64,000 nucleotides of DNA. It comes from Halorubellus sp. JP-L1 (GTDB lineage Archaea; Halobacteriota; Halobacteria; Halobacteriales; Natrialbaceae). Within the stretch, counting starts at the first letter, position 1. Each line of letters opens with the position of its first letter. The notes under the pieces were generated by a model. That model made no database searches, was not told the DNA's origin, and saw nothing but the letters and a program-made list of their open reading frames with translations. Made by a program: the position numbers and the translations under genes. The stretch is from NCBI RefSeq assembly GCF_011440375.1, contig NZ_JAAOIR010000005.1:204450-268449 (forward strand), given 5' to 3'. Positions 54,089-62,598 of this stretch are shown here, in pieces.

Positions 54089-55159
54089 ATGGACAGACGC
54101 ACGTTCCTCCGCGCCGGTGGCGTCGCGAGCGCTGCCGGCCTCGCCGGCTGTTTCGGGCTGCTGGAGACGCGGTCGGCGCGCTCCCCGCCGGTCCTCTCGG
54201 ACCGCCCGGACGCGGTGTACTTCCCGACGCACGTCGAGGGCATGCAGATGGGCGGCATGGGGAAGTCCGGGGACTACGCGGCGATGGCGATGTACTCGTA
54301 CCCGCATCGGTTCTGGAACGTGAACGGGACGACCGTCGAGCAGACGCCGATCGAGGAGGGCGACGACGCGCACATAATGGTGAACGTGTTCGACCCCGAG
54401 ACGAAGCGGGTGCTCCCGGACGCGGGCGTCAGCATCGAGATCACGAGCGACGGCGAGAGCGTCTCCCAGGAGACGATCTACCCGATGCTCTCCCAGCCGA
54501 TGGCGTTCCACTACGGCGCGAACTTCGACCTCGGCGACGTCGACGCGGCGACGCTCACCGTCGACGTCTCCATCGGTGGCGTCACGGGCAGCGGCGTCAC
54601 CACGACCGGCGACTACGACGGCCGATTCGAGGAGGGCGCGACGATCCCCCTGGAACTCACCTATAGCCAGGCCGAGAAGCAGGGGATCTCCTTCCGCGAG
54701 ACCCCCGAAAAGGCCGGGGAGCGCACGGCCCGGAAGCCCATGGAGATGGACGCTCCGCTCGGCGTCGCACCGGCACCCGGCGACCTCCCGGGGCGCGTGC
54801 TCGGCGACCCCGCGAACGGCGAGCCCAGGAGCGGCGACGCCGTGTTCGCGGCGACGGTCGTCGACGCCGACCGCTTCGACGGCCGGTACCTCGCGGTCAG
54901 CCCGCGCACGCCGTACAACGGCTTCGTCATCCCGCGCATGGGGATCGCCGCGACCGTCGACCGCGACGGCGAGACCGTCTACGACGACAGCCTCGGCCGC
55001 ACGCTCGACCCCGAAATCGGCTATCACTACGGCGCACCCGTCGACGTCCAGTCCGGCGACGAGGTCACGCTCTCCGTGACCACGCCCGCGCAGGTCGCAC
55101 GTCACGAGGGCTACGAGACCGCGTTCCTCGACTTCGAGGACGTCACGCTCACCGCCTGA
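54089..55159 (+). CDS. Exported iron-transport-type (P19/Tp34-like) lipoprotein
   Basis: A 356-residue exported protein with the Tat signal MDRRTFLRAGGVASAAGLAG and lipobox LAGC at residues 19-22. The mature part begins PDAVYFPTHVEGMQMGGMGK, then has MYSYPHRFWNVNG and MAFHYGANFDLGD. These Met- and His-rich strands are typical of the P19/Tp34 iron- or copper-binding family. A second beta-rich domain with YRTPYNG-like and GYHYGAPVDV stretches follows. Metal identity is not decided by sequence. It is likely to work with the preceding Dyp-like protein; no FTR1 permease is in the window. Confidence 0.78.
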   Translation: MDRRTFLRAGGVASAAGLAGCFGLLETRSARSPPVLSDRPDAVYFPTHVEGMQMGGMGKSGDYAAMAMYSYPHRFWNVNGTTVEQTPIEEGDDAHIMVNVFDPETKRVLPDAGVSIEITSDGESVSQETIYPMLSQPMAFHYGANFDLGDVDAATLTVDVSIGGVTGSGVTTTGDYDGRFEEGATIPLELTYSQAEKQGISFRETPEKAGERTARKPMEMDAPLGVAPAPGDLPGRVLGDPANGEPRSGDAVFAATVVDADRFDGRYLAVSPRTPYNGFVIPRMGIAATVDRDGETVYDDSLGRTLDPEIGYHYGAPVDVQSGDEVTLSVTTPAQVARHEGYETAFLDFEDVTLTA

Positions 55160-55256
55160 CGCCAGGCACGCACCAGCCGACTGCCACCTCGGCGGTTCGC
55201 CCAACGCCGAGAGCGAGTTAGACACCCTTTTGTTCCCACCGCGGTTGAAGCCGAGT

Positions 55257-55496
55257 ATGGACCGTCAGGACTGGATCGAACTCGTCGTCTCCATCGGAGC
55301 CGTACTCGTCATGCTCGCCGTCATGGTCGTCATCGGCACGACGTACGGCGACGCGCAGGGCATCCTCACCGCCGAGGGCGGGTTCGTGCTCGCCGGTGCC
55401 GTCATGTTCTTCGTCTTCTTCATGGTCGGCGTCGGCTACGCCCTCGCGTACTTCGGGAAGCCCGACGACGAGGACGAGAACGGCAACGCAGTCTAA
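55257..55496 (+). CDS. Small haloarchaeal two-helix membrane protein
   Basis: A 79-residue protein with membrane segments at about 9-27 and 42-65 and an acidic tail (GKPDDEDENGNAV). Begins MDRQDWIELVVSIG. A common haloarchaeal type of unknown function. Convergent with priL. Confidence 0.68.
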   Translation: MDRQDWIELVVSIGAVLVMLAVMVVIGTTYGDAQGILTAEGGFVLAGAVMFFVFFMVGVGYALAYFGKPDDEDENGNAV

Positions 55497-55593
55497 ACAC
55501 CGACTCCAGTCCGGTATCGATCCGTCTCGCGGCGTTTCGTTCGCGACCGATTCCTCCCGATCCGTTTCGTTCCGCCACTCTCGAGTCCCCGGG

Positions 55594-56637
55594 TCAGTCG
55601 CCGCTGGCGTCGACGCGCGCCTCGTAGTACCCCGTCGGGTGCGCGACCTCAGCGCAGAGGTCGTCCTTGTTCACGCAGTCGCCGTACGCGTCCATCGTCT
55701 CGCAGGACGGCAGCGGATACTCGACGCCGCGTTCGCCGGCGACCCGCTCCATCCCGTACCGTACGCGCTGCGCGAGCACCGGGTCCGTCTCCGCGGTCAC
55801 GTCCAGTAACTCGAGGACAGCGGGAGCGTCCATCCCGATCGTCGCGCAGAACGAGCACAGCGAGAACCACGAGTGCGCGGGCAGTTCCTCGCCGTCGCGA
55901 GCGCGCTCCAGGAGCGCCTGCACGCACGGCGGGAACAGCTCCGGGAGGACGCGGTCGATGTCCACGGCGACGTCGATGTCCGCCAGCACCTCCTCGACCT
56001 GAGCGATGGCGGGAGCGAGCGCGTCCGCGATGGCGTCGGGCACCCCCAGCGGGAGCCCCTCCGCGACGCGGTCCTCGACGGCCTGCCGGAGGAGGACGAG
56101 CAGTTCGTCGCGGTCGACGGGCACGTCGCCGTCGGCGAGCGCCCGCCGGTTCAGTCGCCACGCGTCGCCGTCCAGCCCCGACGACAACCGGAGGTACGCG
56201 GTGACGTCCACGCGGAACGTCGTCGCGTCCTCCTCGACCGCCCGTACCGCGTCCGTGAGGTCGAACTCGTCGAGCAACCCGGGGAGCGTCACCTCGCCGG
56301 CGGACCCGTAGGACAGGTCGGCGTCCTCGGTGACGTCCGCGCGAACGCGCTCGATCGCCGTCGCCGCCTCCGCCTGCGCGTACGTCCGCGTCACCACGGG
56401 CTCGTCGACGAGCGACACCAACACGCGCGCGACCGGGTACGAGAGCAGTTCCGTGCGCGTCCGCCGACGCGGCGCCCCGACGTCGCCGTCGGTGAGCGCC
56501 GTCGTCACGCGCTCGACGGCGCGCTCGACCGCCGGCGCGTCCTCCCGAACGACGAGTTCTCCGAGGTCCACGGCGGCGGCGTCGACCGCCTCCCGCGCGC
56601 TCTCGAAGAACGGGTACCGCGCGTGTAACGCCTCCAT
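55594..56637 (-). CDS. priL: DNA primase large subunit PriL
   Basis: Regulatory, iron-sulfur subunit of the archaeal primase, working with PriS to make primers. The 347-residue protein opens MEALHARYPFFESAREAVDA and carries the conserved cluster cysteines in PPCVQAL, LCSFCATIG, LPSCETMDAYGDC and KDDLC. The length is normal. Start: ATG at 56637. The PriS gene is not in the window. It is convergent with the small membrane-protein gene. Confidence 0.94.
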   Translation of the reverse strand: MEALHARYPFFESAREAVDAAAVDLGELVVREDAPAVERAVERVTTALTDGDVGAPRRRTRTELLSYPVARVLVSLVDEPVVTRTYAQAEAATAIERVRADVTEDADLSYGSAGEVTLPGLLDEFDLTDAVRAVEEDATTFRVDVTAYLRLSSGLDGDAWRLNRRALADGDVPVDRDELLVLLRQAVEDRVAEGLPLGVPDAIADALAPAIAQVEEVLADIDVAVDIDRVLPELFPPCVQALLERARDGEELPAHSWFSLCSFCATIGMDAPAVLELLDVTAETDPVLAQRVRYGMERVAGERGVEYPLPSCETMDAYGDCVNKDDLCAEVAHPTGYYEARVDASGD

Positions 56638-56938
56638 GGAACCTCTTTACCGAACGCGGTGGAATAAGCGCGACGGTCCGTTCGTCGGTCTGGAAACCGA
56701 CCGCTACCGGCGGCGCACCGTCGCTCGAAACCGGGCGTTTCCGTCGGTGATCCACTGCCTGCCAGCGGTAACGAGGACTTTACCGTGGGTGCTTCGCGAA
56801 AACCGGACACCTGCTGGAGGATCGGACGCGAACCGAGGATTCGTGCGCGGCAGTCTCGCCGTTCCTCGCTGGATTCCGCCGCCGGCTCGCGGTTGAACGG
56901 GCGACGGGGTTTACGGCACCACGCCCGCGACAGGGGGT
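56638..56938. other. priL/thpR divergent intergenic region
   Basis: No gene seen. A TATA-like gggtttacgg lies about 28-32 bases before the thpR ATG; on the minus strand a ctctttaccg stretch lies close before priL. The rest is unremarkable high-G+C sequence. Confidence 0.45.
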
Positions 56939-57493
56939 ATGCGACTGTTCGTGAGCGTCGACCTCCCCGACGCACTCGCGCCCGCCGTCGCCGACGTCCA
57001 GTCACTCGTCGCGGACGCCGCCGGCGTCGACCCCACCGACCCCGAACAGACACACGTCACGCTGCAGTTCCTCGGCGAGACGCCAGAGCACCGGCTCGAC
57101 GCCGTCGCCGACGCCGTCCAGGCCGCGGTCGACGACGCGGACGTCGACCCGTTCGAGGTCGAGTACGGCGACCTCGGCGTGTTCCCGAGCCTCGACTACG
57201 TCAGCGTCGTCTGGCTCGGCGTCCGCGAGGGCGACCTCGAACTCGCCCGGCTCCACGAGGCCGTCGAGCGCGAGACGACCGCGCTCGGCTACGACCCCGA
57301 GGATCACGAGTTCACGCCGCACGCCACCATCGCTCGCGTCCGCCACGGCGGCGGCAAGGACCGCGTCCAGTCGGTCGTCGTCGAGGAGGAGCCGACCGTC
57401 GGCACCGCGACCGTCGACGAAGTCCGACTCACCGAGAGCGTCCTCACCGACGACGGCCCGCGCTACGAGACCGTTCGCTCGTTCGAACTCTGA
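56939..57493 (+). CDS. thpR: RNA 2',3'-cyclic phosphodiesterase ThpR (LigT)
   Basis: Two-His phosphoesterase acting on 2',3'-cyclic or 2',5'-linked RNA ends. The catalytic HxT motifs are HVTL (at about residue 39) and HATI (at about 124), and the family opening MRLFVSVDLPD is present. Length 184 residues is standard. Start: ATG at 56939. Its physiological substrate in archaea is not established. Confidence 0.92.
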   Translation: MRLFVSVDLPDALAPAVADVQSLVADAAGVDPTDPEQTHVTLQFLGETPEHRLDAVADAVQAAVDDADVDPFEVEYGDLGVFPSLDYVSVVWLGVREGDLELARLHEAVERETTALGYDPEDHEFTPHATIARVRHGGGKDRVQSVVVEEEPTVGTATVDEVRLTESVLTDDGPRYETVRSFEL

Positions 57494-57521
57494 GCCACGC
57501 CCGCACCGTTCGCACCGGCGT

Positions 57522-58235
57522 TCACCGCTCGGCGCCGTCGTCGTCCGAGGCGACGCGTCGCGCCGCGCCGGCGCCCAGGAGCGCCGCGACCCCGGCCAGT
57601 GCCCCGCCGACCGTGAATCCCGGGATCGACCCGCCAGCGTCACCGCCCGCGCCGTCGCCGGTACCCGTTCCGACGGCCTCCTTGCCGGCGAGGGAGAGCG
57701 GGCCGACGCCCTCCACGCCGAGCGCGACGTAGTCCCCGCACTCGGTCACGTCGCTGACGACGAACGTCTGCCCGGGCCTGAACTCGCGGTCCTCCGCCGC
57801 GATGTGGATCGTCGTCTGGAACCCCTCCGGGCTCTGGGACACTCGATCGATGATCGCGCCGTCGTGGGACTTCGTGTTCTGGATGTTCCAGTCGACGCCC
57901 GAGCAGTCCTCCAGTCCGGGCGTTCGCTCCGGCGAGTACTCCGTGGACTGGATGACGACGAACTGGCTCCCGTACGGCCCATCGAACTCGGGAACGTCCT
58001 CGATCGCCATCGTCGTCGTGATCCTCGCCCCCGTGTCGTCGTCGGTCGTCGTCTCCTCCTGCGCGCTCGCCGCGCTCGCGAGCGTCGTCGCTCCCACGAC
58101 CGCGCTCCCGGTCGCGGCGAGCACGTGCCGTCGCGTCGTCGACCCCGCGCGGGACGGCCCCCGCGACGCGTCCCGCGGCCGACCGTCCGAACGCGTCCGA
58201 CTCGACCGCATCGAGCGCTCGTCTCGTCGTTCCAT
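57522..58235 (-). CDS. Tat-exported PGF-CTERM surface protein
   Basis: A 237-residue surface protein. The Tat signal is [20 protein letters not shown] with cleavage near SAQEE. The body is a beta-rich domain (about 60-190) with [14 protein letters not shown] and one Cys pair ([16 protein letters not shown]). The C-terminus ends in [20 protein letters not shown] and then arginines. This tripartite PGF-CTERM tail is the archaeosortase ArtA sorting signal, so the protein should be cut and lipid-linked. Function unknown. Start ATG at 58235 gives a long n-region; a Met six codons further in is possible. Confidence 0.8.
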   Translation of the reverse strand: MERRDERSMRSSRTRSDGRPRDASRGPSRAGSTTRRHVLAATGSAVVGATTLASAASAQEETTTDDDTGARITTTMAIEDVPEFDGPYGSQFVVIQSTEYSPERTPGLEDCSGVDWNIQNTKSHDGAIIDRVSQSPEGFQTTIHIAAEDREFRPGQTFVVSDVTECGDYVALGVEGVGPLSLAGKEAVGTGTGDGAGGDAGGSIPGFTVGGALAGVAALLGAGAARRVASDDDGAER

Positions 58236-58370
58236 GATAGCGACGACGCACTCGACACGGCTAACCGACGCACCTGCATCTGCGGGGTGTACGGACGACC
58301 GTCTCTCGATGGTTCGAAGGCCGTCTCTCGCCCCGACGCCCCCCGGCGTGCCGGCGCGAAAGGACAGCCC

Positions 58371-58376
58371 TATAAG
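58371..58376 (+). promoter_or_regulatory. TATA box of the rpl39e operon
   Basis: tataag, 31 bases before the rpl39e ATG at 58402; the whole stretch ccctataagg is a strong haloarchaeal promoter and implies a leaderless transcript. Confidence 0.65.
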
Positions 58377-58401
58377 GTCCGGTGCGGTAGTCCCGGCCAC
58401 T

Positions 58402-58554
58402 ATGAGCAAGAAGTCGAAGGCGAAGAAGAAGCGCCTCGCCAAGCTCGACCGACAGAACAGTCGGGTGCCGGCGTGGGTCATGCTCAAGACCGACATGGAG
58501 ACCCAGCGGAACTACAAGCGCCGGAACTGGCGGCGTAACGACACGGACGAGTAA
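58402..58554 (+). CDS. rpl39e: Ribosomal protein L39e
   Basis: A 50-residue, very basic ribosomal protein lining the exit tunnel. It reads [20 protein letters not shown] then PAWVMLKTD and [11 protein letters not shown], the standard family pattern. First gene of an operon: the next gene starts two bases after its stop. Confidence 0.97.
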   Translation: MSKKSKAKKKRLAKLDRQNSRVPAWVMLKTDMETQRNYKRRNWRRNDTDE

Positions 58555-58556
58555 CG

Positions 58557-58835
58557 ATGAGCGCAGGAGACTTCGAGGAGCGCGTCGTCACCGTCCCGCT
58601 CCGAGACGCAAACGCCGAAGCGAAGCACAAGCGCGCCGACAAGGCGATGACGCTCATCCGCGAGCACCTCGCACAGCACTTCTCGGTCGACGACGACCAG
58701 GTCCGCCTCGACCCCTCGATCAACGAGAAGATCTGGGAGCGCGGCCGGAAGAAGCCGCCGAGCAAGATTCGCGTTCGCGCCGCGCCCTTCGACGTCGAGG
58801 GCGAGCGCGTCGTCGAAGCGGAATACGCAGAGTAA
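58557..58835 (+). CDS. rpl31e: Ribosomal protein L31e
   Basis: A 92-residue large-subunit protein placed near the tunnel exit. Signature stretches are [20 protein letters not shown] and [21 protein letters not shown] start two bases after rpl39e; the aif6 gene follows after two bases, so all three are cotranscribed and perhaps coupled. Confidence 0.97.
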   Translation: MSAGDFEERVVTVPLRDANAEAKHKRADKAMTLIREHLAQHFSVDDDQVRLDPSINEKIWERGRKKPPSKIRVRAAPFDVEGERVVEAEYAE

Positions 58836-58837
58836 CG

Positions 58838-59503
58838 GTGCTACGCACCGCGTTCGTCGGGTCGCCGTACGTCGGCGTGTTCGCTCGCGCGACCGACAGC
58901 GTGCTCGTCGTCCGGCAGGACGCCGACGACGAGCTCGTCGACGCGCTCGCCGAAGAGCTCGAGGTACCGGCAGTCGCGACCAACGTCGGTGGATCCGCGA
59001 CCGTCGGGTCGCTCGTCGCGGGGAACTCGACGGGCGTCGTCGTCACGGGCCGCATCCGCGACCGCGAACGCAAGCGCCTGGAGGACGCGACCGACGTCTC
59101 GGTCGGCGTGCTCCCGGGGCGGCGCAACGCCGCGGGGAACGTCGTGCTGGCGAACGACACCGGCGCGTACGTCCACCCCGAACTCACCGACGAGGGGGTC
59201 GCGATCGTCGAGGACACGCTCGACGTCCCCGTCGAGCGCGGCGAGATCGGTGGCGTGCGGACGGTCGGGACGGCGGGCGTCGCGACGAACGACGGCGTGC
59301 TCTGTCACCCGAAGGCGACCGAAGCGGAGCTCGCGGCGCTCGACGACCACCTGGGCGTACACGCGGACGTCGGTACCGTGAACTTCGGCGCGCCGCTCGT
59401 CGGCTCCGGGCTGCTCGCGAACGACCACGGGTACGTGGTCGGCGAGGACACGAGCGGTCCCGAACTGACGCGCATCGAGCAGACGCTCGGGTTCGTCGAC
59501 TGA
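58838..59503 (+). CDS. aif6: Translation initiation/anti-association factor aIF6
   Basis: Binds the large subunit and prevents premature joining to the small subunit. The 221-residue protein is a five-fold repeat of about 45 residues, e.g. [17 protein letters not shown] and [20 protein letters not shown]. The start is GTG at 58838, two bases after the L31e stop. In other archaea the LX, prefoldin and ftsY genes follow at once; here a reverse-strand gene intervenes. Confidence 0.96.
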   Translation: MLRTAFVGSPYVGVFARATDSVLVVRQDADDELVDALAEELEVPAVATNVGGSATVGSLVAGNSTGVVVTGRIRDRERKRLEDATDVSVGVLPGRRNAAGNVVLANDTGAYVHPELTDEGVAIVEDTLDVPVERGEIGGVRTVGTAGVATNDGVLCHPKATEAELAALDDHLGVHADVGTVNFGAPLVGSGLLANDHGYVVGEDTSGPELTRIEQTLGFVD

Positions 59504-59560
59504 CCGCGAGGCGGTTCTTCTTCCCGCGCGACGCCGACCGGTGAGCGTCGCGGCTCGCGG

Positions 59561-61624
59561 TCACTCGCCATCGCCGACGCGGACCGCGGGACGCTCTCGT
59601 GCGGTCGCGAACGACTGGAACGCAGCGACGCGTGGCCGTGGGCCGTCGCCGGCTGCGGAGCCGATAGCGTCGCTGGCCGCGAGTCGGGGAGTGTCGCTGC
59701 TGACGTTGACGTCCCTGGTCGTGACGGAGACGACGTAGCCGTTCTGGACGCCGGGGTCGACGTGGGTGAGGGCGCCGGTGGCCTCGGCGTCGGGTGCGCC
59801 GTCGCCGTCGCTGTCCGCGACGTGATTCTGGAGGCTCCGGTCGAAGTGGAACTCGGCCTGCTGTTCGAACGTGACGGAGCCGGCGACGAGCGCGCCCCAG
59901 ACGTCGACGCGCTTCCCGAGGCTGACGGTGCCGTCGTCGCTCTCGTCGCCCGGCCCGTAGAGGACGCCCGTGAACGTCGTCGGGTTCGACGAGGGGGCGT
60001 CCGCGAACGTCGCGCTACAGCCGGCCTTGCACGCGATCACGAACCCGTTCGACCGGTACGTTCGCACGCCCCCGTCGACGACTTCCACGGTCGCGCCCTC
60101 GCCGACAGTGAGCTGGTCGTCCGCGCCCGTGGAGTCGGCGACGAACGTCTGCACGCGGCCGTCGCCCGTCACGGTCACCGTCGCGTCGCTCTCGATACTC
60201 ACGTCGTCTTCGACGGCGAGGACGACGTCGCCGTCGGTCGTGTCGAGCTCGAGCGTCTTCCCGGCGGGAACCGTGAGGTCGCTCAGGTGGTAGACGCCGC
60301 TCTCGAGGGTCGCGCTCCCGCCCGCGTACTGGATCCCGTCGCCGCTGACGGCCGCGGCGTCGTCGTTCGTATTGTACTCGTCCGCGGCCGCGACAGTCCG
60401 GTCGATGGTCGCGTCCAGCTTCGGGACCGACGGCAGGCTCGTACCGTTGTCCCACGTGCCGCCGATGCGTTCCGCGCGCTCGTCGTCGTCCCCCGGCTGG
60501 AGGCTCGTGGTCGGGCCGCTCGGCGTCGAGTTGTTCACGACCACGTCGCCGATGACGCAGTACTCGCCGCCGGTCCCGCAGGACTCCGAGAGCGACACCG
60601 TGCCCTCCGCGTACACGTCGCCAGCGACGCTCGCGCCGCTGGCCTGCACGGCGACGCTCCCGCGCGTGAACACCTCGCCGTCGTCGCCGTACGTCGGCTC
60701 GCCGGTCGCCCACGGCCCGTTCGTCGCGTCGTAGCTGTCGATGGACGCGTGCTTGGTCTGCAGGAGGAGGTCGCCGGAGGCCGCCGTCGAGAAGATCCCG
60801 CCGTAGATGCGGACGTCCTCGATCGCGAACTGGTTCGGGCGGACGCCCGCACCGAGGGGCGCGGTGACAGACGCGGTCTGCGTGCCGTGGTCGACGCTGT
60901 AGTCCGCGACGGTCCCGAACTCCTCCTGGAAGTAGCGATGCCACGCCTCGTAGTATTCGCTGCCCTCGACGGTGATCGTCACCTCGCGGACGTACTCGAG
61001 GTCGCCGGCGCCGGCGTCGGTCAGGCAGAGGTCGTCCTGGATGCCGTCGCCGGGCGGCCCTTCGGCGGTCGCGACGGCGTCTCCGCTCCCGTCGACGTCC
61101 CCGGTGACGTTCGTGACCGGGAACGAGACGGTGCGGATCGGGTGGCCGTTCATCGACTCGGTCCGGTAGTCGAGCGCGGGCGTCTGCACGACGGTCGTCC
61201 CGGACGGCGACTGCTTGAATACCGCGCCCGCCTGGTACGCGACGGTGGTGCCGGAGTCGTGCTCGGCGACGACCGTCCCGAGTTCCGTCTCCGCGGTACA
61301 GGCCGGCTTCCCGTTGAGCTGGACGCGCAGGGTGCCGTCGTTCACGACCGCGACGTCCCGCTCGCGGCCGTCCGCGAGAGTCACGCTGGCACTCGACCCG
61401 CTGCCGGTGTGCGAGAGCGACTGGAACGTCGCACCGGCCGACTGGAGCGACGTCTCGGCGTCCTCGATCGCGGACGCGTCCTGCATCGACCGCTTCGCGT
61501 CCATCCCCGCGACGAACAGGATTCCGGAGCCGGCGACGACCAGACCGACGAGGAGCACGAGGCCGACGACGGGCGCCACTCCCCGCGCCTGCGACCGCCC
61601 GCGAGCGGCTCCGACTGGAGACAT
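59561..61624 (-). CDS. Large pilin-like surface protein (DUF7289-type)
   Basis: A 687-residue secreted protein. After a short basic leader, RGVAPVVGLVLLVGLVVAG forms a hydrophobic helix like that of archaeal type IV pilin-like and 'DUF7289' proteins; it probably stays as a membrane anchor. The ectodomain is beta-rich and acidic, with repeated patterns such as DGVQYAGGSATLESGVYHLS, ending near SDGDGAPDAEA, a possible calcium-binding motif. A candidate Cys pair is in SCGTGGEYC. Function unknown, likely adhesion or surface structure. It lies on the opposite strand inside the conserved aif6-rplX cluster. Confidence 0.78.
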   Translation of the reverse strand: MSPVGAARGRSQARGVAPVVGLVLLVGLVVAGSGILFVAGMDAKRSMQDASAIEDAETSLQSAGATFQSLSHTGSGSSASVTLADGRERDVAVVNDGTLRVQLNGKPACTAETELGTVVAEHDSGTTVAYQAGAVFKQSPSGTTVVQTPALDYRTESMNGHPIRTVSFPVTNVTGDVDGSGDAVATAEGPPGDGIQDDLCLTDAGAGDLEYVREVTITVEGSEYYEAWHRYFQEEFGTVADYSVDHGTQTASVTAPLGAGVRPNQFAIEDVRIYGGIFSTAASGDLLLQTKHASIDSYDATNGPWATGEPTYGDDGEVFTRGSVAVQASGASVAGDVYAEGTVSLSESCGTGGEYCVIGDVVVNNSTPSGPTTSLQPGDDDERAERIGGTWDNGTSLPSVPKLDATIDRTVAAADEYNTNDDAAAVSGDGIQYAGGSATLESGVYHLSDLTVPAGKTLELDTTDGDVVLAVEDDVSIESDATVTVTGDGRVQTFVADSTGADDQLTVGEGATVEVVDGGVRTYRSNGFVIACKAGCSATFADAPSSNPTTFTGVLYGPGDESDDGTVSLGKRVDVWGALVAGSVTFEQQAEFHFDRSLQNHVADSDGDGAPDAEATGALTHVDPGVQNGYVVSVTTRDVNVSSDTPRLAASDAIGSAAGDGPRPRVAAFQSFATARERPAVRVGDGE

Positions 61625-61951
61625 GATAGTTACCAGTTGGCACAGCGATGGGGTTAGTTAGAAGCCGGCTAGTCGAACGCCGGCAGACCGGAATCGCGGC
61701 CATCGCCGAACGCAATCGTGGTCCTTCGCGAACGCATTCGAGCCCATCCGGGAACGCAATCGTGGTCCTTCGCGAACGCAATCGCGCCAATCGACGCCCG
61801 TCCGGCCGCGTCGTCGACCGCAGCCGCGGCCTACCCCCGCCAGACGCCCGTCTCTGCAGGACACCATCGCCGCGTCGCCCCCGGAAGCGCGCCGACCGGC
61901 CGGGACGGTGAAGTGAGAAGATTCTTCCCCCTCGGCGACCGATTCGGCTAC
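61625..61951. other. Intergenic region between the pilin-like gene and rplX
   Basis: Divergent region of 327 bases. A 29-bp direct repeat, beginning gaacgcaatcgtggtccttc, is at 61708-61736 and 61752-61780. Further copies of the short word gaacgca are nearby. No gene is seen. The rplX promoter must be here; the AT-rich stretch agaagattcttc at about 61916-61927 is an inverted repeat and a possible site. Confidence 0.55.
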
Positions 61952-62128
61952 ATGAGTGAGTTTACTATCCGCGGTACGTTCCAGACCCACCGTGGGGAGC
62001 GAGCGTTCGAGACGACAATCGACGCGACGAACGAGAACGTCGCTCGCGAGCACACGTTCGCGAACTTCGGCGGCCGGCACGGCCTGAACCGTCAGCAGGT
62101 CGAGATCGAGGAGGTCGAAGCACAATGA
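61952..62128 (+). CDS. rplX: Ribosomal protein LX (L18Ae/L20e)
   Basis: A 58-residue archaeal large-subunit protein: MSEFTIRGTFQTHRGERAFE then FANFGGRHGLNRQQVEIEEV. Its stop codon overlaps the first ATG of the prefoldin gene (ATGATG), so the two are translationally coupled. Start ATG at 61952. Confidence 0.93.
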   Translation: MSEFTIRGTFQTHRGERAFETTIDATNENVAREHTFANFGGRHGLNRQQVEIEEVEAQ

Positions 62129-62589
62129 TGGGCGGTGGTGGCGGCGGCGGCGAACTCCAGCAGCTCTCCCAGGAACTACAGGCGCTCGAAGAGGAGATCG
62201 AGGAACTCGAGACGGACGTCTCGGACCTCCAGGCGGAGAAGACCGAGATCGACGAGGCCATCGAGGCGCTCGAGACGCTCGAGACCGGTTCGACGGTGCA
62301 GGTGCCGCTGGGCGGCGACGCGTACGTCCGCGCGGAAGTCCAGGACCTCGACGAGGTCGTCGTCGGCCTCGGCGGCGGGTACGCGGCCGAGCAGTCCGAG
62401 GGCGACGCGATCGAGACGCTCGAGAACAAGAAGGACGCGGTCGACGACCGCATCGAGGACGTCAACGACGAGATAGACGACCTCGAGAGCGAGTCCAGCC
62501 AGCTCGAGCAGAAGGCCCAGCAGATGCAGCAACAGCAGATGCAGCAGCAGATGCAGCAGATGCAGCAGCAGGAAGGCGACGACGAGTAA
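62125..62589 (+). CDS. pfdA: Prefoldin alpha subunit
   Basis: Chaperone subunit that holds unfolded proteins with its coiled coils. The 154-residue protein has two long helices (about 12-55 and 100-150) around the beta hairpin VQVPLGGDAYVRAEVQDLDE. The C-terminus is Gln/Met-rich (QMQQQQMQQQMQQMQQQ). ATG at 62125 or the adjacent one at 62128; the former overlaps rplX. Confidence 0.94.
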   Translation: MMGGGGGGGELQQLSQELQALEEEIEELETDVSDLQAEKTEIDEAIEALETLETGSTVQVPLGGDAYVRAEVQDLDEVVVGLGGGYAAEQSEGDAIETLENKKDAVDDRIEDVNDEIDDLESESSQLEQKAQQMQQQQMQQQMQQMQQQEGDDE

Positions 62590-62598
62590 GCGACGAGG

